Below, piece by piece: positions 26,129-32,960 of a DNA stretch of 64,000 bases (within the stretch, counting starts at the first letter, position 1; every line of letters begins with the position of its first letter). Below the pieces are notes generated by a model that saw nothing but the letters and a program-made list of their open reading frames with translations, searched no databases and was not told the origin of the DNA. Origin of the DNA: Coriobacteriaceae bacterium (GTDB lineage: Bacteria > Actinomycetota > Coriobacteriia > Coriobacteriales > UMGS124); assembly GCA_019421015.1 (NCBI GenBank), contig JAHZGC010000001.1:189586-253585 (forward strand), in the 5' to 3' direction. The translations under genes and the position numbers were made by a program.

Positions 26129-26255
26129 GTTTCAGGGCCCGTGCGCATAGGGGCGAGATCATGTCGGATGTGTCTCCTGTCGTCTAGCAGCTCGGGAAAC
26201 ACCCCGGTCCCGTGAGCCGTGTTGCCATTGGGCGCTAATGCTATGCCGTAAAAGT

Positions 26256-26309
26256 GTTACGTATTGACTATTCGTAACCATTAAGTATTATTTTTTAGAA
26301 AGACGTAAC
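26256..26309 (+). promoter_or_regulatory. Promoter covered by a GTTACG/CGTAAC operator, upstream of FmdE
   Basis: A -35 TTGACT (26264-26269) and -10 TATTAT (26286-26291) are 16 bases apart in an AT-rich patch unlike the surroundings. GTTACG (26256-26261) and CGTAAC (26273-26278) form an inverted pair straddling the -35, and a third CGTAAC lies at 26304-26309, beyond the -10. This suits a repressor, perhaps metal-sensing, for the FmdE and metal uptake operon; the regulator itself is not in view. Confidence 0.6.
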
Positions 26310-26375
26310 CTCATCGTCTACTCGATGCCCGAGCGACGCCACGGGGGGACATAACCAGGAGAAGGGACGCCAGCT

Positions 26376-26918
26376 ATGTTGACCAGCGAACTATGGGATG
26401 CCTGCGGAGATTTCCACGGCCACAAGTGCCCGGGCCTCGCCATCGGTTTTAAGGCGGTGGAAGGAGCGGTCGAGGAACTGGGCCTGGACATCGACAACCC
26501 GTCCATCGACGAGGAGCTGGTGTGCGTCACCGAGAACGACGCCTGCGGCACCGACGCCGTACAGCGTCTTCTGGGTTGCACCTACGGCAAAGGCAACCTG
26601 ATCCCCCGCCTGCGCGGCAAGATGGCGTTCTCGTTCTTCGACCGCCTCACCGGCCGCGAGGTGCGCCTGTGCCTCAAGCCGCGCATCGAAGACGGCAAAA
26701 CGCGCGACGAGGCCATGCGCTACCTGTTGGAGCGCCCCTATACCGAGCTGTTCGACATTTCCAAGCCTTCCTATGCGCTTCCTGAGCAGGCGCGCCTCTT
26801 CAACTCGCAGCTGTGCACCAAGTGCGGCGAGGAGACGGCCGAATACGCATTGCGGTTTCAGAATCGTCAACCCGTCTGCCTCGACTGCTATGACGCCTAC
26901 CAGCGGGAAGGCTTTTAG
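26376..26918 (+). CDS. FmdE-family protein with a C-terminal zinc ribbon
   Basis: A 180-residue protein. The N-terminal FmdE domain has DFHGHKCPGLAIGFKA (His and Cys of the conserved HGHxCPG) and CVTENDACGTDAVQRLLGC, where cysteines line the metal or cluster site. The C-terminal CTKCGEETAEY...CLDCYDAY is a zinc ribbon (two C-x2-C pairs, about residues 148-172). FmdE was named from molybdenum formylmethanofuran dehydrogenase operons, but it also occurs far from methanogens beside metal uptake genes. It lies three bases before a FecCD-type permease, so it probably handles the metal, likely molybdenum, tungsten or iron, after uptake. Confidence 0.85.
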   Translation: MLTSELWDACGDFHGHKCPGLAIGFKAVEGAVEELGLDIDNPSIDEELVCVTENDACGTDAVQRLLGCTYGKGNLIPRLRGKMAFSFFDRLTGREVRLCLKPRIEDGKTRDEAMRYLLERPYTELFDISKPSYALPEQARLFNSQLCTKCGEETAEYALRFQNRQPVCLDCYDAYQREGF

Positions 26919-26921
26919 GCC

Positions 26922-28034
26922 ATGGCCCCCCGACTCGTCCAACCTGTTGATGGCCCCGCGCCGGTGCCAGAGGCGGACCCAACCGCAGCCTCCAGGCACA
27001 TCACTCGGCAGCAGCGCAGCATCGAGCGCCGCAGTATGGCCCTGATTGCGGTTTTCACCGCGGTGTTGCTGGCCGTGGCGGCTGTCTCGCTCTCGTGCGG
27101 CGCCTCGAACATCGGCGTCCTCGCCAGTGTCCAGGCGCTCTTCGGCGTGGGCACGCCCCAGGATATCGCCGCCGTGCAGGCCATCCGCCTGCCGCGCGTG
27201 ACGTGTGCCGTCATCTCGGGGGCGGGGCTGGCCATCGCGGGCTGCGTGCTTCAAAGTGTGCTCGAGAACCCATTGGCGGCCTCGTCCACCGTAGGCATCT
27301 CTCAAGGGGCGGCGTTCGGTGCCACGCTCGCCATCCTTGTGGTGATACCCGCGGTAACGGGCGGTGCCGCCACCAACCTGGGCATGGGCGCCACAGCGCT
27401 CTTTGCCTTTGCGGGAGCCATGGTGTCGGCGGGCGTCGTGCTGCTGTTCTCCCGTCTGGGCTGCATGCGGCCCGAAAGCATCGTGCTCGTGGGCGTGGCG
27501 CTCTCGGCGCTCTTCTCGGGTGCGTCTACCATCATGCAGTACTTCGCCGACGACGTGGAGCTCTCCAAGGTCATCTTTTGGGAGTTCGGCGACCTGAGCC
27601 GCGCCACCTGGGGGCAGATGGGCCTCATGGCCGCGGTGGGCCTTGGCTGCACGGTGTACTTCTTCGTCAACCGCTGGAACTACAACGCCCTGCTCAACGG
27701 TGGCCACGTGGCCGGCGGCCTGGGTGTCAATGTGGACCGCACCCGCGTGCTCGGCGTGGCGGTGGCCTCGCTGCTGGCGGCGATCATGGTCTCGTTCGTG
27801 GGGCTTATCAACTTCATTGGTCTCATCGCCCCCCACATCGCCCGGCGCTTCGTGGGCAACGACTACCGGTTCCTGCTGCCAGCATCGCTGGTGCTTGGGT
27901 CGGTCATCATGCTGGCGAGCGACCTCGTGGCCCGCATGGTCATCTCGCCCGTTATTCTACCCATCGGTGCCATCACGTCGTTCTTGGGAGCACCGCTCTT
28001 TCTCTACCTGCTGTATCGGGGGTACCGCCGATGA
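26922..28034 (+). CDS. FecCD-type metal-complex ABC transporter permease
   Basis: A 370-residue inner-membrane protein with about ten hydrophobic segments. FecCD/BtuC hallmarks: AIRLPRVTCAVISGAGLAIAG, LENPLAASSTVGISQGAAFG, the ATPase-contact loop near GGHVAGGLGVNVDRTRVLGV, and GLINFIGLIAPHIARRFVG. A polar N-terminal extension of about 40 residues precedes the first helix. It is the third-from-last element of a four-gene unit (FmdE, permease, ATPase, binding protein) and overlaps the ATPase start by ATGA. The cargo may be an iron chelate, heme, cobamide or an oxyanion; the FmdE gene favours molybdate or tungstate, an inference. Confidence 0.9.
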   Translation: MAPRLVQPVDGPAPVPEADPTAASRHITRQQRSIERRSMALIAVFTAVLLAVAAVSLSCGASNIGVLASVQALFGVGTPQDIAAVQAIRLPRVTCAVISGAGLAIAGCVLQSVLENPLAASSTVGISQGAAFGATLAILVVIPAVTGGAATNLGMGATALFAFAGAMVSAGVVLLFSRLGCMRPESIVLVGVALSALFSGASTIMQYFADDVELSKVIFWEFGDLSRATWGQMGLMAAVGLGCTVYFFVNRWNYNALLNGGHVAGGLGVNVDRTRVLGVAVASLLAAIMVSFVGLINFIGLIAPHIARRFVGNDYRFLLPASLVLGSVIMLASDLVARMVISPVILPIGAITSFLGAPLFLYLLYRGYRR

Positions 28035-29068
28035 GCCCACTGCTGCAAAAACGTGAGGCTGCTGGGGAGGGGCGTCCGGCTGAGGGGGGTCCGATGTCCG
28101 CGGAGGACGTCTACCTGCACGCCCACACCCATCAGCATGCCGACGGCACGGTGCACAGCCACTACCACAGCCACCGTGGCGGAGAAGCCCCGCACGAGCA
28201 CGACGTGCCTTTGGGTTCCGTGGCGTTCGACCCGAGCCGGGAGGAGCACGGCGGTACCTGCGGGGTCCCGGCCCACGTGCATTGCGGGGTACGCCTGGCA
28301 AGGGTTCCCCTGGAGGGCAAGAGCATCACCTACTCCTATCCGCATACGGACAAGCCGGTCTTCTCGTCTATGGACGTGGCCGCGCCGGCGGGCGAGATGC
28401 TCGCGATTTTGGGCAACAACGGCGCCGGCAAGTCTACCCTGCTCGATCTGCTCGCAGGTATGACCAGGCCTAACGAGGGATTAGTCGAGGTGGGAGGCGT
28501 CGACATCGGCACGCTCAACCGCCACCAGGTGGCGCAGCGCATCGCCTACGTGGCCCAGCAGCAGACCGTCCCCCACCTCAGCGTGTACGACGAGGTGCTG
28601 TTGGGGCGCAAGCCGCACATCAGTTGGAACGTCACGGAGCGCGACCGCCAGATCGTGGCCGAGTCCATCGCGCAGCTGGGGTTGGCCGGATTTGCCAGGC
28701 GCTACTGCGACGAGCTCTCGGGCGGCGAGCGGCAGAAGGTCTTCATCGCCCGCGCGCTGGCTCAGGAGCCCGAGGTGCTCATCCTCGATGAGCCCACGAG
28801 CGCCCTGGACCCCAAGAACCAGCTTGAGGTGCTCAGGATCGTCCGCGATGTGACGCATCGCAACAACCTGGCCACGGTGCTGGTGCTCCACGACATCAAC
28901 CTGGCCCTGCGTTTTTGCGACCGGTTCATGCTGGTGCGCGACGGCGCGGTGGTCGCGCAGGGGGGCCACGAGACCGTGACCGACGAGACCCTGAGCGCTA
29001 CCTACGACGCCCCGTTCAGGATTGTGGACATAGACGGGGTGCGCATCGCGGTGCCCCGGGCTACGTAG
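28031..29068 (+). CDS. FepC-type ATPase with a histidine-rich N-terminal extension
   Basis: A 345-residue ABC ATPase. The first ~95 residues precede the ATPase fold and contain ten histidines between residues 30 and 57 (HAHTHQHADGTVHSHYHSHR and HEH), a metal-binding look. The ATPase core has GNNGAGKST, a Q-loop in VAQQQTVPHLS, LSGGERQK, VLILDEPTSALD and the His of LVLHDIN. The start at 28031 overlaps the permease stop; an ATG at 28094 would also keep the His-rich part. The extension may sense or buffer the transported metal on the cytoplasmic side. Confidence 0.9.
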   Translation: MSPLLQKREAAGEGRPAEGGPMSAEDVYLHAHTHQHADGTVHSHYHSHRGGEAPHEHDVPLGSVAFDPSREEHGGTCGVPAHVHCGVRLARVPLEGKSITYSYPHTDKPVFSSMDVAAPAGEMLAILGNNGAGKSTLLDLLAGMTRPNEGLVEVGGVDIGTLNRHQVAQRIAYVAQQQTVPHLSVYDEVLLGRKPHISWNVTERDRQIVAESIAQLGLAGFARRYCDELSGGERQKVFIARALAQEPEVLILDEPTSALDPKNQLEVLRIVRDVTHRNNLATVLVLHDINLALRFCDRFMLVRDGAVVAQGGHETVTDETLSATYDAPFRIVDIDGVRIAVPRAT

Positions 29069-29152
29069 CTCTGGCAGTTCCCGGTGGTTTTCTCCACCGG
29101 TTGCATAAAACGTCTTACACACGTGGTCTTTTATACCAAAAGGAGAACCTTT

Positions 29153-30322
29153 ATGAGCACGCCAGCCGTTTCTCGCCGTTCGTTCGTCGGTGCCGCCACC
29201 GCAGTTGCGGGTCTGCTTGCCTTCCAAGGGGCTGCCTTTTCAGCCTATGCGGCCGATGACAAGAAAGCCGCGGATTCGAAGGATGCTCCCAAGACCCGCA
29301 CTATCACCGACATGCGTGGCCGCGAGGTAGAGATCCCCGAGAAGGCCGAGCGCATCCTGGCCATCGGCTGCGCCCAACGCTTTGCCAGCTATCTGGGGGC
29401 GGCCGACCGTCTCATCGGTGTGGAGGAGTCCGACCGGGAGGACTCGGTCGCCTGCACCTACCGCCACGTGTACCACGACATGTTCGCCGCGCTGCCCATC
29501 ATCGGTGACGGCGGCAGCAACGGCGCGCTGGTGAACGAGGAGGCCATCCTCGCCGCGGCTCCCGACCTGGTGCTGTGCGACAGTATAGATGTGGACACCT
29601 GCAACGCGCTGCAGCAGAAGACCGGCGTGCCGTTTGTGGCCCTCGACCAGCCCGAGTCGGTGTTCGACGACTTCTACTACAAGAACATGGAGGTCGCCGG
29701 CGAGGCCCTGGGCGAGCAGGAGCGTGCAGCCGAGATCGTCGACTACATCAAGGGCATCCAGACCGACATCGCCGACCGCGTGAAGGACGCCGGCAAGGAC
29801 ATCGCCGCCTACGCCTGCGGCATCAGCTACCGCGGCGGCCACGGCTTCGACGGGACCGAGGCCAACTTCCCGCCCTTCCTCGCCTGCGGCGTCACCAACA
29901 TCGCCGACGGCGAAGGCCTCGACGGCCCCTACACCATCGACGTCGAGAAGGTCATCGCGGCCCAGCCCGACTACATCTTCATCGAGAGCGGTAACCTCGA
30001 TCTGGTGAAGGAGGACTACGCCAACAGCCCCGCCGTCTACAACGCCCTGAGCGCGGTGGAGAACGGCAACACCTACACGCTCATCTCGCACCGCTTCTAC
30101 TCGACCAACGTGGAGCTGGCCCTGGCCAACTGCTATCAGGTCGCCTCGGTGCTCTTCCCCGGGCAGTTCGAGGACGTGGACCCGGTGGAGAAGCTCGACG
30201 AGATCTGCCGGTTCCTGCTCGATTCCGACGCCTGCAGCTTCTTCAAGGACGGCCGCAAGGTCTCTGAGGACCTGGCCGAGACGGGACTTGAGTACAAGCA
30301 GGTGGATGTAAAGGCGCTGTAG
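29153..30322 (+). CDS. Metal-complex ABC transporter substrate-binding protein (FecB-like)
   Basis: A 389-residue exported protein. A twin-arginine signal (VSRRSFVGAATAVAGLLAF) is followed by a cleavage-like AYAAD. The mature part is a cluster III binding protein: ITDMRGREVEIPEKAERILAIG, AAPDLVLCDSIDVDT and a helical backbone, ending in a wrapped C-terminal lobe. AAAGGAGAACC gives a strong ribosome site. A dyad terminator follows at 30337. The family binds iron siderophores, heme, cobalamin or molybdate/tungstate-like anions; together with FmdE and the His-rich ATPase the operon is most likely for a Mo/W or iron source. Confidence 0.9.
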   Translation: MSTPAVSRRSFVGAATAVAGLLAFQGAAFSAYAADDKKAADSKDAPKTRTITDMRGREVEIPEKAERILAIGCAQRFASYLGAADRLIGVEESDREDSVACTYRHVYHDMFAALPIIGDGGSNGALVNEEAILAAAPDLVLCDSIDVDTCNALQQKTGVPFVALDQPESVFDDFYYKNMEVAGEALGEQERAAEIVDYIKGIQTDIADRVKDAGKDIAAYACGISYRGGHGFDGTEANFPPFLACGVTNIADGEGLDGPYTIDVEKVIAAQPDYIFIESGNLDLVKEDYANSPAVYNALSAVENGNTYTLISHRFYSTNVELALANCYQVASVLFPGQFEDVDPVEKLDEICRFLLDSDACSFFKDGRKVSEDLAETGLEYKQVDVKAL

Positions 30323-30336
30323 CAGCTGGCACGTCG

Positions 30337-30370
30337 GCCGGTTCAGGGACGAGCGGTGCCCTGAACCGGC
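30337..30370 (+). terminator. Terminator of the FmdE-ABC operon
   Basis: GCCGGTTCAGGG (30337-30348) pairs perfectly with CCCTGAACCGGC (30359-30370) around a 10-base loop, 15 bases after the binding-protein stop. There is no long T-run, but the stem is a perfect 12 base pairs. The 200 bases after it, before the methyltransferase, hold only short CGAAACGACC-like repeats. Confidence 0.6.
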
Positions 30371-30571
30371 TATGCAAGGTTCCTCGCAAGGCGCGGCGGA
30401 CGGGGCGGACTATGCTACGGTCTCTCCCTCTCCCGGGGCGTCTTCCCTGTGCCCTATTCCCCAAAACGACCGCGCGTGGTGGTGAACCGACCTCATGCCG
30501 CGTCTTGCGAAGAGCCTTGCGCAAGTATACCGAAACGACCTTTCTTGCGGCTCTTGTGGATGGGACGACCG

Positions 30572-31384
30572 ATGGGACATTTTGCTTTTGACCGCCTCGC
30601 CATCCTTGGGCAGTGGGCTGCCGATGCGCCCCAGGGCTGCGATGCCGTCGAGGTGTGGGATGCGGCTGCGGCTGACTACCGCCAAGCCGCCGTGCCTTCG
30701 TGGGACGAGGACCCGTTCCTGTGCATGGTTGCCGATGAGGTCGAGCTGGGTCGCGATATGAGCGTTCTGGACATAGGGTGCGGTGCCGGGGCCTACTCGC
30801 TGGCCTTTGCGCCGCGGGTAGGGCGTGTGGTGGGTTGCGATTTCTCACCGGCCATGGTCGAAGGAGCGCGCGCCCGGGCGGTCGAGGCCGGCGTGGACAA
30901 CGTGGAGTTTTGTCAGGGCGACTTTGAGACCCTCGACTTTGGTGACGATCGCTTTGATCTTGTATTTGCCCACCACACGCCCGCCATCGGCAGCGGGGCG
31001 TCCTTCGAGAAGATGGCGGGTCTTTCGCGCGACTGGTGTTTCTTGGCGCGTTCGGTTCATCGCAGCGACGAGGTGCTCCACGCGGCACGCCACCTGGTGG
31101 GCATTCCCGTTATGGCAGACCCCCTCGACGAGGACATGCTGAGTGCCGTGTGCGCCGTGTGGCTTGGGGGTGGCATCCCGGTTGTACGGCGGCATCGGGA
31201 GGAATGGCATTCGGAGCGTCCCGAGGAACAAGCCGTCGAACTGTATAGCGAGCATTTGGTGGCCCCCGACTTGAACGACGAGCAAAAGGCGATCGTGAGG
31301 GGGTTCGTGCGTTCCGTGGCTCGCGGGGGCGTGGTGCGGGAGACAATCAAGACCACGGTGTTCATGATGGGTTGGCAGGTGTAG
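30572..31384 (+). CDS. SAM-dependent methyltransferase
   Basis: A 270-residue class I methyltransferase. Motif I is VLDIGCGAGAYSLAFA, followed by the acidic residue in VVGCDFSPAMVEGARARA and motif IV near FDLVFAHHTPAI. I start at 30572 (MGHFAFDRL); ATGs further up are in frame but the extra residues look unstructured. It stands alone between the metal operon and a molybdoenzyme unit. Its context suggests a substrate linked to uptake or metabolism of the metal or a chalcophore-like ligand, but nothing in it shows the substrate; relatives beside FecBCD and FmdE-type genes exist in gut Coriobacteriia. Confidence 0.8.
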   Translation: MGHFAFDRLAILGQWAADAPQGCDAVEVWDAAAADYRQAAVPSWDEDPFLCMVADEVELGRDMSVLDIGCGAGAYSLAFAPRVGRVVGCDFSPAMVEGARARAVEAGVDNVEFCQGDFETLDFGDDRFDLVFAHHTPAIGSGASFEKMAGLSRDWCFLARSVHRSDEVLHAARHLVGIPVMADPLDEDMLSAVCAVWLGGGIPVVRRHREEWHSERPEEQAVELYSEHLVAPDLNDEQKAIVRGFVRSVARGGVVRETIKTTVFMMGWQV

Positions 31385-31527
31385 GGACGAAGTTTTCAAG
31401 GTGCTGCCTATGCCTGCCATACCCCATGGAGGCCGCGATGAAGCGAATCTTCTCGATGCTTGCGCTTTTTATCGGAGTGGTATTGCCCGTCGGCGTGGGT
31501 GCTGCCGGCGGCCGCCTACTCTTGCCT

Positions 31528-32250
31528 TTATGCCTGAGGAGAAAAGGGGCAAGGCGCATTGCTGCCGGCGAGTATGGAATCCCTGCCCAAGGGCCATGTT
31601 ATCCAAAATGCCCCGAAGAACCGCCCCTCCCAGGCCAGCAGCCCCCGCGTGAGCTCGGCGAGCCCCTGGTACATCGGGGTACGGGCGCCTTCGCCGATGC
31701 GGTCGCACAGCGCGCCGACCCACGGTTCCATAAAGCGCCCCACAAACGCCTTGCCGGCGGCGAGCCGCTGGTCGACCTCGGGACCTGCGGGATCGGCGGC
31801 CAGTCCCCGGTGCATCTCGGCGAGGAACGCGAACTCGTAGCCTATGTGGTCGAACGGCTCGTGGTTGCCCTCGGGCGTCACGAGGCCCCACCGCTTGAAC
31901 TCGCCCTCCACGGCGAGCGCCGTGGGCCCAAAGAGCGACCCCAGGTCCATGTAGACCGACGACCACGGGGCGGCCAGCAGCTTGAGCGGCCCCACGAACA
32001 GGCGGTGGAAGTCCGCCGAGGCCTCGTGCATCCGGTCTTCGAGGGAGCCCGTCTCAAAGAACGCCTTCATCTGGGCGATGCCCTTGCTGCAGGCGGGGTC
32101 GCTCAAAAACAGGTCGTCGGGATCGTCGAGGTCGACATCGCGCAGGAAGGCGGCGGTGCCCTCGTCCACCGGCTGGCGGTAGAGGCGCGCCACGAGCTCG
32201 TCCATCGCTTCGAGGGATGCGTTTACGTCGACCTGCCATTCGCTGAGCAT
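31528..32250 (-). CDS. TorD/DmsD-family molybdoenzyme chaperone
   Basis: A 240-residue all-helical protein. The family core is visible in ADFHRLFVGPLKLLAAPWSSVY and FDHIGYEFAFLAEMHRG, with the FDHIGYE motif that contacts the Tat signal or apoenzyme. It is the last gene after a DmsA-like and a DmsB-like gene on the same strand, the place expected for a private chaperone that guards cofactor insertion and Tat export of the catalytic subunit. AAGGAGAACCC precedes the start. Confidence 0.88.
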   Translation of the reverse strand: MLSEWQVDVNASLEAMDELVARLYRQPVDEGTAAFLRDVDLDDPDDLFLSDPACSKGIAQMKAFFETGSLEDRMHEASADFHRLFVGPLKLLAAPWSSVYMDLGSLFGPTALAVEGEFKRWGLVTPEGNHEPFDHIGYEFAFLAEMHRGLAADPAGPEVDQRLAAGKAFVGRFMEPWVGALCDRIGEGARTPMYQGLAELTRGLLAWEGRFFGAFWITWPLGRDSILAGSNAPCPFSPQA

Positions 32251-32298
32251 GGGTTCTCCTTACTTGGGGACGCTGGGGGCGGCGCGTCACGCTGCCAT

Positions 32299-32366
32299 GG
32301 GGGAGAAGCCCCGGCGGGTCCTGAGCGGACCCCTGCGGCTCCCGGTACCTACCAGGGCTTCTCCGC
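32299..32366. repeat. GGAGAAGCCCC dyad between DmsB-like and TorD-like genes
   Basis: GGGGGAGAAGCCCC (from 32299) and AGGGCTTCTCCGC (32354-32366) face each other, with an inner GGGTCC/GGACCC pair. This is the same arm as in the dyad at 13659 and may lower or attenuate expression of the chaperone. Confidence 0.5.
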
Positions 32367-32381
32367 TGTTAAACAGGTGGG

Positions 32382-32909
32382 TTACAGTCCGGCTACGAAG
32401 ATGCTGGGGCCGGTCTCGCCTTCCATGCGCTCGGCTTCGCGCTCGGCGGCCAAGGCCTCGAGCTCGCTCAGCGGGCCGGCGTAGAGGGCGTTGTAGAAGC
32501 AGGTGTGGGCGCAGGCGGGCTGCAGGCCCACGGCGCGGCGGTCGGCGCAGCCGTCGCACTTGATCATGGTACCGTCGTCCTCGCGGTACTGGGGCACGCC
32601 GTAGGGGCAGGCGGTCTGGCACGCCTGGCAGCCCAGGCACTTGGACTGGTCGGCGATCACGGTGCCGTCTTCGCGCTTGGTGATGGCGTCGGCGGGGCAG
32701 ATCTCGACGCAGGCGGGGTTCTCGCAGTGCTGGCAGGACAGCGACAGGTGCACGACGCGCGTGTTAGGGAAGGTGCCGCTCTCGGTGGTTTCGACCTTGC
32801 GTAGGCGCGGGCCGGGCGACTCGAGCTGGTTGCGGTTCTTGCAGGCGATCTCGCAGGCTCTGCAGCCCACGCAGTTTTTGGTGTCGACCAAGAAGCCAAA
32901 CTGTTCCAT
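32382..32909 (-). CDS. DmsB-like four-cluster ferredoxin subunit
   Basis: A 175-residue protein with four [4Fe-4S] motifs: CVGCRACEIACKNRN, CQHCENPACVEICP, CLGCQACQTACPYG and the split CDGCADRRAVGLQPACAHTC. This is the DmsB/NrfC pattern for electron-wire subunits. It has no signal of its own and would be exported with the Tat-bearing catalytic subunit encoded upstream. No membrane anchor (DmsC/NrfD) gene is present, so how it takes electrons from quinol is unclear. AGGAGAACCCC precedes the start. Confidence 0.92.
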   Translation of the reverse strand: MEQFGFLVDTKNCVGCRACEIACKNRNQLESPGPRLRKVETTESGTFPNTRVVHLSLSCQHCENPACVEICPADAITKREDGTVIADQSKCLGCQACQTACPYGVPQYREDDGTMIKCDGCADRRAVGLQPACAHTCFYNALYAGPLSELEALAAEREAERMEGETGPSIFVAGL

Positions 32910-32960
32910 GGGGTTCTCCTCTGTGCCCTGAATGGTGCTCCGTGTGTTGACGGTCTGTCG

